A stretch of DNA of 64,000 nt from Sphingobium yanoikuyae (lineage in GTDB: Bacteria > Pseudomonadota > Alphaproteobacteria > Sphingomonadales > Sphingomonadaceae): positions 3,063,001 to 3,127,000 of the forward strand of contig NZ_CP139979.1 in NCBI RefSeq assembly GCF_034424525.1, read 5' to 3'. The notes under the pieces were generated by a model. The model did not search any database and was not told where the DNA came from. It worked only from the letters and a program-made list of their open reading frames with translations. Position numbers and translations under genes: made by a program. Shown one piece after another: positions 16,657-25,090 of this stretch. Each line of letters starts with the position of its first letter. The first letter of the stretch is position 1.

Positions 16657-17103
16657 ATGAACGACTGGCTCAGCATGCTCCAGGATCATTGGGCCTGGCT
16701 GGTCTTCGCCGCGCTGCTGGCGATTGCGGAGGTGCTGATCCCCGGCGTCTTCCTGATCTGGATCGCGATCGCCGCCGCCATCACCGGCCTCGCCGCGCTG
16801 GCGCTGCCGATCGGCATTCCGCTCCAGCTGCTGATCTTCGCCGCGCTCTGCGTCGTCTCGGTCTGGGCCGGGCGGCGCTGGTATGTGGACAATCCGGTGC
16901 CCTCGACCGACCCCAATCTCAACGACCGCACCGCCCGCCTGATCGGCGAACTGGTGACAGTCGTGGAGCCGATCCGCGGCGGCGAAGGCCGGGTCAAGGT
17001 CGGCGACAGCGTCTGGACCGCCCGCGGCCCGGACAGCGAAGCGGGCGCGCGGGTGCGCGTGACCGGCGCCGAGGGTGCGGTGCTGTGGGTGGAGGGGGTG
17101 TAG
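16657..17103 (+). CDS. NfeD family membrane protein
   Basis: The 148-residue protein has two to three hydrophobic helices (about 10-70) followed by a short OB-fold domain (about 85-148, with GELVTVVEPIRGGEGRVKVGDSVWTARG). This is the short NfeD class that partners with stomatin/SPFH proteins, possibly controlling membrane rafts and proteolysis. AGGA lies seven bases upstream of the ATG. It is separated from qmcA by more than 400 bases of repeats instead of the usual tight coupling. Confidence 0.9.
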   Translation: MNDWLSMLQDHWAWLVFAALLAIAEVLIPGVFLIWIAIAAAITGLAALALPIGIPLQLLIFAALCVVSVWAGRRWYVDNPVPSTDPNLNDRTARLIGELVTVVEPIRGGEGRVKVGDSVWTARGPDSEAGARVRVTGAEGAVLWVEGV

Positions 17104-17190
17104 AGAGAAACGGCAATCCGCCATACCCGACGATCAGTGCCCTCTTGCATCCCCCTTATGGCCGTAAATCAACCTTTCTTAAGATCGTCC

Positions 17191-18762
17191 TCAACTGGCA
17201 CCAGTTCGCCGATGTGAGGGCATGTCTGACACGATAATTTGTCCTGTCCGGTCATCGAAAGCGTAATAAATTCGTAGGCATCTTTCAGGCTGTCGCGTAT
17301 TCCCACCGTTTTTCAAATGCCAATTTGCGGAAATTCTTCTTCCCTGAAAATCGAAGGTATATTCATCGGCGCCACATGGTGCATTTGTTATGCCATCGAA
17401 CACAGGAATATTAGACAACTCTCCACCACCTTCTAAAAATCTGGTTCTAGCGTCATAAGCGAGCCATCGGATCGCTCTTCCAGCAACGTCAATGTCTTGA
17501 AACTCAGATTTCTTAGCTCCGTGCCTAGCGGCCGATGCTAATGTGAGCCGACCCGTAAAGGTGACATCACACCAATCTACAAATTCTTCCCATTTTGAAG
17601 GAATGGGTGCCTCGGCCACTTCTTTACCAACTTCAGAGAGCGAGGCCTCCAAAATCGCAATCCGCGCGGCTGAAGAATACAACTGCGTCTCTGCGATATC
17701 AGCTCGATCGCTTTCCTCCTCGGATAGCTGTAGGGCCTGATCAACTTGCCCCTGCAAATCGTCAATTTGCGAATTAAGAGCAGCAACCTGCGCCTCGAGG
17801 GTAATGACCCGTTCACCGTCATTTACACCTGTTGCAGCTTGCGCGACCTTCTGTTTCTGAACGGCAGCGCTTCGAACTGCAGCAAAAGAAACGATTTCAT
17901 GCCCAAGCCTACTTCTGCGAAGACTATCGCGCGCAACACTTCGCTGCAATTCAGCCGCTGTTTCAGCAGGTGACCTTCTGACGTGATAACCGAGGATAAG
18001 TCGGTGACCTCGAGGATCGGTGTCGAGATCGAAACCTGGTTGGTAAACACGCACCCCCCCATGAAAAACTGTCAGTTCTTTTCCTAGGGTATCGCTCAAA
18101 TGAAAACTGAGTGCAGCAGGGAGCGAAACGACATGTGCCAAACCACACAACGCCTTCCCAAGCGAATCCACATCAAGCATAGGTCTTGATGGATCACCTT
18201 CACGTTCATCACCCGTTGCGACAATAATTGGCAATTTACGCTTTGGACTGTTGAGCCAATCGAACAACATTTCCACATGGTCAATTTCGCTGACGTGATG
18301 TGCGGCAGTCCTTATTGGCACCGGTCCGTCGACAAGTCCACAGACATCCGCGATCTGAAGCACAGGCCCAGGAACCGCAGGTTCGATAACCAATTGGCGC
18401 TCAGAAGAATTAACAAGCAGGCGAAGACCAAGCGTTACGCTACCGCTCTGGCTAGCCCTACCAAGACTGATCTCGCTGGACCATATCCGACCGGCCACAT
18501 TTTTATCGGGATCATCAGCTCTGAGTGACCAAATAACTCCGTCACCATTTTCTACGCAACTTGCCATAGTAGCTCGACCCGCCACCGGCAGTTCAAAATG
18601 CATTCCATTCCATGCTTCAGCTGGAAGAATGGAACCAGCACGTTTTCGGGCCCATTTTAGAATTTCACTACGAGCAGCATTCATAACATCAAAATTACTG
18701 TTATTAGATATTTCTGATACAACTCTGAGAATCTCTCTCACCAACAAATCTTGAATCAGCAC
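17191..18762 (-). CDS. Unknown coiled-coil protein on an AT-richer island
   Basis: The 523-residue protein is not assigned to a family. It has an N-terminal alpha/beta region. A conserved-looking core around residues 178-262 (LPIIVATGD, LCGLAHVVSLPAALSFHLSD, GKELTVFHGGVRVYQPGFD) has a composition suggesting a folded, perhaps NTPase- or nuclease-associated domain. A coiled coil follows (about 315-385, ALNSQIDDLQGQVDQALQL), then a C-terminal domain (about 390-523) ending CLRIYYAFDDRTGQIIVSDM. Codon use is visibly AT-richer than in every neighbour, which suggests transfer. The annotated start is a GTG immediately after an in-frame TGA with no proper ribosome site. A well-initiated overlapping ORF (18704-18823) hints at a frameshift. 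A defence or stress role is only a guess. Confidence 0.75.
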   Translation of the reverse strand: MLIQDLLVREILRVVSEISNNSNFDVMNAARSEILKWARKRAGSILPAEAWNGMHFELPVAGRATMASCVENGDGVIWSLRADDPDKNVAGRIWSSEISLGRASQSGSVTLGLRLLVNSSERQLVIEPAVPGPVLQIADVCGLVDGPVPIRTAAHHVSEIDHVEMLFDWLNSPKRKLPIIVATGDEREGDPSRPMLDVDSLGKALCGLAHVVSLPAALSFHLSDTLGKELTVFHGGVRVYQPGFDLDTDPRGHRLILGYHVRRSPAETAAELQRSVARDSLRRSRLGHEIVSFAAVRSAAVQKQKVAQAATGVNDGERVITLEAQVAALNSQIDDLQGQVDQALQLSEEESDRADIAETQLYSSAARIAILEASLSEVGKEVAEAPIPSKWEEFVDWCDVTFTGRLTLASAARHGAKKSEFQDIDVAGRAIRWLAYDARTRFLEGGGELSNIPVFDGITNAPCGADEYTFDFQGRRISANWHLKNGGNTRQPERCLRIYYAFDDRTGQIIVSDMPSHRRTGAS

Positions 18763-18823
18763 CTCTCATATTCGTCATAAAATTTGAATATTGCTCTTCC
18801 ATTCCAACAATTCTTCCGCGCAT
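18704..18823 (-). CDS. Short ORF overlapping the 5' end of the unknown gene; possible true N-terminus
   Basis: An ATG at 18823 lies seven bases after GAGGGGG, by far the best ribosome site here, and opens a 39-residue frame (starts MRGRIVGMEEQYSNF) that ends at 18704. It overlaps the first 59 bases of the 523-residue gene in a different (+1) frame. It may be the original N-terminus split by a one-base change, a programmed frameshift, or a translationally coupled leader. Confidence 0.4.
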   Translation of the reverse strand: MRGRIVGMEEQYSNFMTNMRGADSRFVGERDSQSCIRNI

Positions 18824-19015
18824 TACAACACCCCCTCAAAAGCATCTAAATCTAATCGACCAACCCACGAAAACCGACCCGTTCTCAGACACACATTTCA
18901 TCTGAAGATTCAGCTATAAAATACATTTCATTCATCAGCAGCAAATATGTATGAAAAGGCTTTCCATTCTATCGACTTACGGAAATTTTTCGCCCGCACT
19001 GAAAGGTCGTATTTA

Positions 19016-19032
19016 CCCACCCTGTCCTACAC
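19016..19032 (+). promoter_or_regulatory. Shared box upstream of the first small HTH gene
   Basis: CCCACCCTGTCCTACAC ends 27 bases before the ATG of the HTH gene at 19060. Almost the same box, CCCACCTTTCCTACAC, ends 26 bases before the paralogous gene at 61336. Sequence and spacing agree too well for chance, so a common promoter or operator is likely. Confidence 0.55.
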
Positions 19033-19059
19033 CTCCACCCGCATGATAGCCTCGCCGGC

Positions 19060-19554
19060 ATGACCGACATGCCCCTTCTCCACTTCACCTCCGTCCCGAT
19101 GCTGCGCCGGCGCGCGTCGGGATGGTCGCCGGCCGCGCAGCGGGCCTTTATCGACATGCTGGCGCGCTGTGGCGTGGTGGCGCAGGCGGCGCGCAGCGTC
19201 GGCTGTTCGCCGCGCTCGGCCTATCAGCTGCGGCAGAAACAGGGGGCGGAGAGTTTTGCCGCCGCCTGGGACTGGGCGCTGGAGATGGGGCTGGACGCCG
19301 CTCGCGCCCAGGCGATCGCGCTGACCCGCTGCGCGCAGGTCCGCCCCATCGTCCGGCGCGGCGTGGTGGTCGGCCATCGCCGCGCGCCCGACAATCGGGT
19401 GATGCTGGCGGCGATGCGCACCATCTGTGCCGAGCGCAGCGGTGCCCGCGCCGCCATGCCCCATCGCCAGCGCATCGCCCTGCGCGATCTGGTCGCGGAA
19501 CTCTCGATCAGCGCGCCGGAGATCGACCTTGGCAGCATCGCCCGATTATTATGA
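19060..19554 (+). CDS. Small helix-turn-helix protein, paralogue of the gene at 61336
   Basis: The 164-residue protein has an N-terminal region W-S-P-x2-Q-R-x-F with GVVAQAARSVGCSPRSAYQLR (about 34-54), a clear helix-turn-helix of the transposase or terminase-small-subunit kind. An Ala-rich stretch FAAAWDWALEMGL follows. The C-terminal half (about 75-164) is basic, with RRGVVVGHRRAPDNRVML. About the first 65 residues align with the 95-residue protein at 61336. No family function is known to me. GC content returns to the chromosomal level here, so it lies just outside the AT-rich island. Codon use looks normal. Confidence 0.75.
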   Translation: MTDMPLLHFTSVPMLRRRASGWSPAAQRAFIDMLARCGVVAQAARSVGCSPRSAYQLRQKQGAESFAAAWDWALEMGLDAARAQAIALTRCAQVRPIVRRGVVVGHRRAPDNRVMLAAMRTICAERSGARAAMPHRQRIALRDLVAELSISAPEIDLGSIARLL

Positions 19555-19613
19555 TCTGTCGCAGGTAGGAAATAAGATGTCGAAATGTGCGGGAAATATG
19601 CGAAGTTAAGAGA

Positions 19614-19655
19614 GCGATTTCCAATCCGGCGCCCCGCCGGATGACTCGGAAATCG
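19614..19655. terminator. Long hairpin downstream of the HTH gene
   Basis: GCGATTTCC pairs with GGAAATCGC, with an inner stem ATCCGGC/GCCGGAT. It lies between the HTH gene and the DUF885 gene. No T-tract follows, so it may be a repeat or processing hairpin and not a true terminator. Confidence 0.5.
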
Positions 19656-19693
19656 CGCCAGCCGCGTGAATTCCTACGGAGACCCTTTTCGCC

Positions 19694-21529
19694 ATGACGA
19701 CCTCCCGCCGCGATTTCCTCGTCGCCGGCTCCTCCGCCCTCGCTCTGTCCGCGCTCCCCGTCCGCGCCCTGGCGCAGGCGACCACCGCAGACGCCCGCGC
19801 AGAAGCCCTGCTCGCCGGCATGGCCGAAGCGATGCTGGCCGATGCGCCCGAAACCGCGAGCGGCCTTGGCCTCGACACCGGCGCCCGCGTCCCGCTCAAA
19901 GCGCGCCTGGGCGACAAGAGCCCGGCCGGCCAGGCGCGGATCGCCGCCCATGTGAAGGATCGCCTGACCCAGCTGCGCGCCGTCGATCTCGACGCCCTGT
20001 CGCCCGCCACCCGCACCGATGTGGAGGTGGTGCGCGCCGCCCATGAACTGGCCGATGCCGGCTTCGCCTTCCCCTTTGGCGACATGGCGATGATGAACAG
20101 CAACTGGTCCTATCGCAACGCGCCCTATGCCGTTGCCCAGAATACCGGCGCCTTCATCGAGACGCCCGATTTCCTCGACGCCAATCACGCCATCGCCACC
20201 CCGGCCGACGCCGACGCCTATCTCGAACGCCTCAGCCAATATGCCGCCAATCTCGACGGCGAGACCGAGCGGTTCCGCCATGACGCCGGCATCGGCGTCG
20301 TCGCCCCCGCCTTCCTGCTCGACAAGACGCTGGGCCAGATGAAGGCGGTGCAGGGCCAGCCGATCGACCAGTGGGTGCCGGTCGCCTCGATCGCGCGCCG
20401 CACCAAAGACATGCAGGGCGATTATGCCGCCAAGGCGCAGCAGATCACCCGCACCGCCATCGCCCCCGCGCTCGCCCGCCAGGCCGCCGAACTCACCCGC
20501 CAGCGCGCCACCGCGACCATGGATGCGGGCGTGTGGAAACTGCCGCAGGGCGATGCCTATTATGGCTGGGCGCTGCAGGCCGGCACCACCACCACCATGT
20601 CGCCCGACGAAGTCCATGCGCTGGGCCAGGAACAGCTCAAAGCCCTCCAGTCGGAAATGGACCAGCTCCTGAAATCCCTCGGCATGACCAAGGGGACCGT
20701 GGGTGAACGGATGACGGCGATGGGCAAGGATCCCCGCTATCTCTTCCCCAATGATGACAAGGGTCGCCAGCAGATCCTCTCCTATATCGACGGGCGCCTC
20801 GCCGACATCCGCACCCGCCTGCCCCGCGCCTTCGCGACCCTGGTGCCCGCCAAGCTGGTAGTGAAGCGGGTGCCGGTGGAGATCGAGGCCGGGGCGCCGG
20901 GCGCCTATGCCGGCGCGGGCACGATCGACGGCAGCGTGCCGGGCAATTATTATATCAACCTGCGCGATACCAGCATCTGGCCGCGCTATTCGCTGCCGAC
21001 GCTTTGCTATCATGAGGGGATTCCGGGCCATATCTGGCAGGGCGAATATACGTATAAACTCCCCCTGATCCGCTCCATGCTCGCCTTCAACGCCTATTCG
21101 GAGGGCTGGGCGCTCTATGCCGAGCAGCTGGGCGACGAGCTGGGCGCCTATGATGGCGATGTCGCCGGGCGGCTGGGCTATCTCCAGTCGATCGCCTATC
21201 GCTGCTGCCGCCTGGTGGTCGACACCGGCCTCCATGCCAAGCGCTGGACCCGCGACCAGGCGATCCACTGGTTCGCCACCACCAACGGCTCCACGGTCGA
21301 GGATGTGCAGGGCGAGGTCGACCGTTATTGCGCCTGGCCGGGCCAGGCCTGCGGCTACAAGGTCGGCCATGGCGAAATCGTCCGCCTGCGCGGAATGGCG
21401 CAACAGGCGCTGGGCGACAAGTTCGACTTCCGCCTGTTCAACGATGCCGTGGTCAAGGGCGGCGGCGTGCCGATGACCGTGCTGGCGAAAAATGTCGACG
21501 CCTATGTCGCCCAGAGGAAGGGCGCGTAA
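19694..21529 (+). CDS. DUF885 family exported metallopeptidase-like protein
   Basis: The 611-residue protein starts with a Tat-type signal (TTSRRDFLVAGSSALALSAL, cleavage near residue 28). The DUF885 body follows, with the zinc-type motif HEGIPGH at residues 440-446 and further conserved YSEGWALYAEQLGDE and YCAWPGQACGYKVG motifs. The family resembles M32/M3-like gluzincin peptidases and probably cleaves peptides in the periplasm. It stands as a single gene between a hairpin and a palindromic repeat. Confidence 0.9.
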   Translation: MTTSRRDFLVAGSSALALSALPVRALAQATTADARAEALLAGMAEAMLADAPETASGLGLDTGARVPLKARLGDKSPAGQARIAAHVKDRLTQLRAVDLDALSPATRTDVEVVRAAHELADAGFAFPFGDMAMMNSNWSYRNAPYAVAQNTGAFIETPDFLDANHAIATPADADAYLERLSQYAANLDGETERFRHDAGIGVVAPAFLLDKTLGQMKAVQGQPIDQWVPVASIARRTKDMQGDYAAKAQQITRTAIAPALARQAAELTRQRATATMDAGVWKLPQGDAYYGWALQAGTTTTMSPDEVHALGQEQLKALQSEMDQLLKSLGMTKGTVGERMTAMGKDPRYLFPNDDKGRQQILSYIDGRLADIRTRLPRAFATLVPAKLVVKRVPVEIEAGAPGAYAGAGTIDGSVPGNYYINLRDTSIWPRYSLPTLCYHEGIPGHIWQGEYTYKLPLIRSMLAFNAYSEGWALYAEQLGDELGAYDGDVAGRLGYLQSIAYRCCRLVVDTGLHAKRWTRDQAIHWFATTNGSTVEDVQGEVDRYCAWPGQACGYKVGHGEIVRLRGMAQQALGDKFDFRLFNDAVVKGGGVPMTVLAKNVDAYVAQRKGA

Positions 21530-21555
21530 CGGACACGTCCGTCAGTGGACATGAC

Positions 21556-21672
21556 ATCCTCCCCTGCAAGGGGAGGGGGACCGGCGAAGCCGGTGGAGGG
21601 GTGTCACGCTATCGATGGCATGACACCCCTCCGTCAGCACTTCGTGCTGCCACCTCCCCTTGCAGGGGAGGA
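21556..21672. repeat. 117-bp palindromic element, copy 1 (ATCCTCCCCTGCAAGGGGAGG ends)
   Basis: The element begins with ATCCTCCCCTGCAAGGGGAG and ends with its inverted copy. Internal hairpins (ACCGGCGAAGCCGGT, GGAGGGGTGTCA/TGACACCCCTCC, CAGCACTTCGTGCTG) lie between the ends. A second copy lies at 31576, interrupted by another element. There is no coding capacity; it resembles a non-autonomous mobile repeat. Confidence 0.8.
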
Positions 21673-21720
21673 TGGAAGAGCAGCCGTCCTGCTGAACATC
21701 CACTGCGCCATCACAAAGAA

Positions 21721-21755
21721 AAAAAGGGCCGGAGGATCGCTCCCCCGGCCCTTCC
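21721..21755 (-). terminator. Terminator of fpr
   Basis: Read on the minus strand, AGGGCCGGGGGAGCGATCCTCCGGCCCT forms a strong stem followed by a run of seven T residues, 22 bases after the fpr stop. Confidence 0.9.
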
Positions 21756-21776
21756 CTATTCTCGCTGCCGCAGCGC

Positions 21777-22625
21777 TTAGCCTACGAACGCGCGCTCGAT
21801 CACGAACTGCCCCGGCGCGGCGTTGGAGCCTTCGGTGAAGCCCTGCTCCTCGAAGAACGCCGCGAACTGCTTGATCATCTCCATGCTGCCGCACATCATG
21901 ATCCGGTCGGTTTCGGGATCGAACTTGGCCGCGCCCGGAATCCCCTCGAACAGCTTGCCGCTCTCGACCAGCTTGTCGATGCGCTCATTGTTGGGGAATT
22001 CTTCCCGCGTCACGGTCGGCACATAATGGAACTGGCCGGCGGCCTGTTCCGACACCAGCGGGTCTTCGGCCCACTTGCCTTCCATCTCTTCGCGGAAGGC
22101 GAGGTCGCTGACGCGGCGCACCGAATGCACCACCACGACCTGCTCGTAGAACTCATACACGTCCGGGTCGCGCGGCAGGCTCAGGAACGGCGCCAGGCCG
22201 GTGCCGGTCGACAGCATGAACAGCCGCTTGCCCGGCAGCAGCGCGTCGGTCACCAGCGTGCCGGTCGGCTTGCGGCCGAGATAGATCTGGTCGCCCGGCT
22301 CGATCTTCTGCAGCTTGCTGGTCAGCGGACCGTCCTGCACCTTGATCGACAGGAATTCGATTTCCTCGTCCCAGGCCGGGCTGGCGATCGAGTAGGCGCG
22401 CAGCAGCGGCTTGCCATTGTCGCCCTTCAGGCCGATCATGATGAACTCGCCCGAACGGAAGCGGAAGCTTGCCGGGCGGGTGATGCGGAAGCTGAACAGA
22501 TGCTCGTTCCAGTGCTTCACCGACAGCACGGTTTCCACGGAAAGCGCGCCGGTGGGTTCCAGAACCGGCTTTTCGATCGTCACGTCGGTCAAGACCTTAT
22601 CCTTGCATTTCGTCGGCGCCGCCAT
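21777..22625 (-). CDS. fpr: Ferredoxin--NADP reductase
   Basis: The 282-residue flavoprotein has the FAD-binding RAYSIASPAWDE motif near residue 97, the GDQIYLGRKPTGTLV segment, the NADP-binding LSTGTGLAPFLSL near 160 and the C-terminal IMMCGSMEMI. It lacks a plant-type extension, so it is the bacterial Fpr type that exchanges electrons between NADPH and ferredoxin or flavodoxin, for Fe-S cluster assembly and oxidative-stress defence. It is monocistronic, with a strong terminator. A 17-bp palindrome just upstream is a likely operator. Confidence 0.93.
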   Translation of the reverse strand: MAAPTKCKDKVLTDVTIEKPVLEPTGALSVETVLSVKHWNEHLFSFRITRPASFRFRSGEFIMIGLKGDNGKPLLRAYSIASPAWDEEIEFLSIKVQDGPLTSKLQKIEPGDQIYLGRKPTGTLVTDALLPGKRLFMLSTGTGLAPFLSLPRDPDVYEFYEQVVVVHSVRRVSDLAFREEMEGKWAEDPLVSEQAAGQFHYVPTVTREEFPNNERIDKLVESGKLFEGIPGAAKFDPETDRIMMCGSMEMIKQFAAFFEEQGFTEGSNAAPGQFVIERAFVG

Positions 22626-22641
22626 GATCGGGCGGCGCTAG

Positions 22642-22658
22642 TTGCGGATCATTCGCAA
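22642..22658. promoter_or_regulatory. Palindromic operator upstream of fpr, Fur-box-like
   Basis: TTGCGGATCATTCGCAA is nearly self-complementary and ends 16 bases before the fpr start. The pattern TGCG-A-T-x-A-T-x-CGCA resembles Fur/iron-type boxes of proteobacteria, which would fit an Fe-S-linked reductase. Assignment to Fur is an inference. Confidence 0.5.
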
Positions 22659-22728
22659 TAATGGTGTAGTCCGCAAATGGCCCCACCGCATCGCGAAGGC
22701 AAGGCCAAAAAAACTTGGGGGCAACCAA

Positions 22729-22747
22729 GGGCCGGCTTTGCCGGCCC
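22729..22747 (-). terminator. Terminator of the small Gly-rich protein gene
   Basis: GGGCCGGCTTTGCCGGCCC forms a perfect 8-bp stem 15 bases after the stop of the gene at 22762. A T-rich run (TTTTTTT) follows about 18 bases later on the minus strand. Confidence 0.65.
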
Positions 22748-22761
22748 GCGCCGCAACCTGT

Positions 22762-23079
22762 TCAGCCGAACAGCCCCTTGGCCAGGCCGCTCAGTTCATT
22801 GAGCGGATTGCCGTCGCCATCGCGGTCCAGGAAGCCGCCCAACTGGCCCAAAATCGCCTCCGGCCCGCCAAACTGGCCCAGCAACTGCTGCAGCGCATCG
22901 GCCGACACGCCATGCTCGGCCGCCGTCTCGGCCAGTGCCGACACGCTGGTCTCGCCGCTGCCGATCTTGGCGCCGATCTCGTTCAGCAGGCCCTGCATCT
23001 GTTCCGGCTCCAGCCCGACCTTCTGCGCGATCGCTTCCAGCCCGCCCAGATTGCCCATCAGATTGTCGAACATGCCCAT
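22762..23079 (-). CDS. Small glycine/glutamine-rich protein of unknown function
   Basis: The 105-residue protein (start at 23079, six bases after GGAG) is soluble with no signal. It has amphipathic helices and a DUF937/YidB-like feel: MFDNLMGNLGGLEAIAQKVGL at the start, GLNEIG-like turns, then ADALQQLLGQFGGPEAILGQLGGFLDRDGDGNPL. The DRDGDGNPL segment near residue 88 has the spacing of a calcium-binding Dx[DN]xDG loop. Its role is unknown. It is transcribed alone between fpr and pckA. Confidence 0.75.
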   Translation of the reverse strand: MGMFDNLMGNLGGLEAIAQKVGLEPEQMQGLLNEIGAKIGSGETSVSALAETAAEHGVSADALQQLLGQFGGPEAILGQLGGFLDRDGDGNPLNELSGLAKGLFG

Positions 23080-23139
23080 GCTAATCTCCGCTGCCATGAT
23101 AGGCGGACAGCATAGCACCGCCACGCCCGCGCCAAAAGC

Positions 23140-23172
23140 AAAAGAGCCGGAGCGTTCCCGCCCCGGCCCCTT
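23140..23172 (-). terminator. Terminator of pckA
   Basis: Read on the minus strand, GGCCGGGGCGGGAACGCTCCGG forms an imperfect stem followed by CTCTTTTGCTTTTG, about 33 bases after the pckA stop. Confidence 0.6.
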
Positions 23173-23204
23173 CCCTACACTGCTGCGTCCGATCAGGCGC
23201 CCAT

Positions 23205-24806
23205 TCAGGCCGCCGTCAGCGCCGCGCTGCGCACGCCATCGTCAACATGCTCCTCGAACTGGGCGAAATTGTCGACAAAGGCCTTCACCAGCGTCGCCGC
23301 GGTCGCGTCATAGCCGTCCTTGTCCGCCCACATCGCGCGCGGATCGAGGATCTGGCTGTCGACGCCATTGACCGCCACCGGCACCTCGAACCCGAAATTG
23401 GGATCGGTGCGGAATTCGGCGCTGTTCAGGCTGCCGTCGAGCGCGGCATTGAGCAGCGCGCGCGTCACCTTGATCGGCATGCGCTTGATCCCCGGCATGG
23501 TCGCCTTGCCACCGGCCCAGCCGGTATTAACCAGCCAGCAGGTGACGCCGCCCTTGTTGATCCGCTCTTTCAGCAGATTGCCGTAGACGCTGGGGTGGCG
23601 CGGCATGAAGGGGGCGCCGAAGCAGGTCGAGAAGGTGGCGGTCGGCTCGGTCACACCGATCTCGGTGCCCGCGACGCGCGCGGTGTAACCGGACAGGAAG
23701 TGATACATCGCCTGCTCCGGGGTCAGCCGCGCGATCGGCGGCAGAACGCCATAGGCGTCGGCGGTCAGGAAGATGATGTTCTTGGGCACCGGCCCCAGAT
23801 TCTTCTCCGACGTGTTCGGGATGAAGTCGATCGGGTAGGAACCGCGGCTATTTTCCGCCAGCGAGTTGTCGTCCAGGTCGATCTCGCGGCTTTCCTCGTC
23901 GATCACGACATTTTCCAGCACCGTGCCGAACCGCTTGGTGGTGGCGAAGATCTCCGGCTCGGCCTCGGCCGACAGGTTGATCATCTTGGCATAGCAGCCG
24001 CCCTCGAAATTGAAGACCGCCTGGTCCGACCAGCCATGCTCGTCATCGCCGATCAGGGTGCGGCTGGCATCCGCCGACAGCGTCGTCTTGCCGGTGCCGC
24101 TCAGGCCGAAGAAGACCGCGGTGTCGCCGTTCGCGCCGATATTGGCCGAACAGTGCATCGGCATCACGCCCTTGGTCGGCAGCAGGTAGTTGAGGATGCC
24201 GAACACCGACTTCTTCATTTCGCCGGCATAGCGGGTGCCGCCGATCAGGATCAGCTTCTCGGTGAAGTTGACCGCGATCACCGTCTCGCTGCGGCAGCCA
24301 TGGCGGGCCGGATCGGCGACGAAGGTCGGCAGATCGATGATGGTATATTCCGGCGCGAAATCGGCCAGCGCCTGCGCCTCGGGCCGCACCAGCAGCGTGC
24401 GGATGAACAGGTTATGCCAGGCGAACTCGTTGATGACGCGCACATTGACCCGATATTCGGGCTGCGACCCGCCATAGAGGTCGGCGACATAGAGCTTGTC
24501 CTTCTCGCCCAGCGCCTTGAAGAAATCCTCCTTCAGCGCGGCGAAATGTTCCGGCGTCATCGGCACATTGGTCTTGCCCCACCAGACGGTGTCCTGCGTC
24601 TCGGCATCCTGGACGATGAACTTGTCGCTGGCGCTCCGGCCAGTATGCTTGCCGGTCTTGACGACCAGCGGGCCGTCCTTGGCCAAAATGCCCTCGCCAT
24701 TGGCAAGCGCGGCCTCGACCAGCGGCGCAGTGCCGAGGTTCCAATACTGGGTGGCATGGGTGGAGATGCCCTGGTCGACCAGGGTGATTGAGGATTTGGC
24801 CTGCAC
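23205..24806 (-). CDS. pckA: Phosphoenolpyruvate carboxykinase (ATP)
   Basis: The 533-residue enzyme converts oxaloacetate and ATP to phosphoenolpyruvate, the entry step of gluconeogenesis. It shows RSASDKF near residue 57, the kinase-1a loop [13 protein letters not shown] near 235, the [11 protein letters not shown] metal-binding motif and the NTGWAGG adenine-binding region near 430. Translation starts at a GTG (24806) seven bases after AGGAG. It is divergent from chvI. In rhizobia pckA is controlled with the ChvGI/PTS circuitry, and the same neighbourhood is conserved here, so such control is plausible. Confidence 0.97.
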   Translation of the reverse strand: MQAKSSITLVDQGISTHATQYWNLGTAPLVEAALANGEGILAKDGPLVVKTGKHTGRSASDKFIVQDAETQDTVWWGKTNVPMTPEHFAALKEDFFKALGEKDKLYVADLYGGSQPEYRVNVRVINEFAWHNLFIRTLLVRPEAQALADFAPEYTIIDLPTFVADPARHGCRSETVIAVNFTEKLILIGGTRYAGEMKKSVFGILNYLLPTKGVMPMHCSANIGANGDTAVFFGLSGTGKTTLSADASRTLIGDDEHGWSDQAVFNFEGGCYAKMINLSAEAEPEIFATTKRFGTVLENVVIDEESREIDLDDNSLAENSRGSYPIDFIPNTSEKNLGPVPKNIIFLTADAYGVLPPIARLTPEQAMYHFLSGYTARVAGTEIGVTEPTATFSTCFGAPFMPRHPSVYGNLLKERINKGGVTCWLVNTGWAGGKATMPGIKRMPIKVTRALLNAALDGSLNSAEFRTDPNFGFEVPVAVNGVDSQILDPRAMWADKDGYDATAATLVKAFVDNFAQFEEHVDDGVRSAALTAA

Positions 24807-25090
24807 GCCTTAGCTCCTGATGTAAAAAGTCCCTTAGTCGCTTGTCTTTTTATGCGACCGGCCCGTCCGGGAGCGCCGCGATCCTTGTCGCGCGGACATC
24901 CTCCCCTTCAAGCCCTACCGGCATAGGGCTTTGCGCCACGGCCGTCAAATAGGGGCGAACCACAGCCCGTCCCGAAAAACGACGCACGGGTCGCAGCAAC
25001 AATTGCAACGCCCCTTCCTTGCAGGCCCGGCGGCCATCGTCTAACGCTGGATGCCTTCACCCATTTTATCATGACGTTCCGGGACGCAGC

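Noticed and set aside
17100..19060. Integrative element around the AT-rich gene
   Set aside because: I found no integrase, tRNA target or flanking direct repeats; only base composition supports transfer.
19060..19554. Phage terminase small subunit implying a prophage
   Set aside because: The HTH is similar in style, but no other phage gene, integrase or attachment site is nearby.
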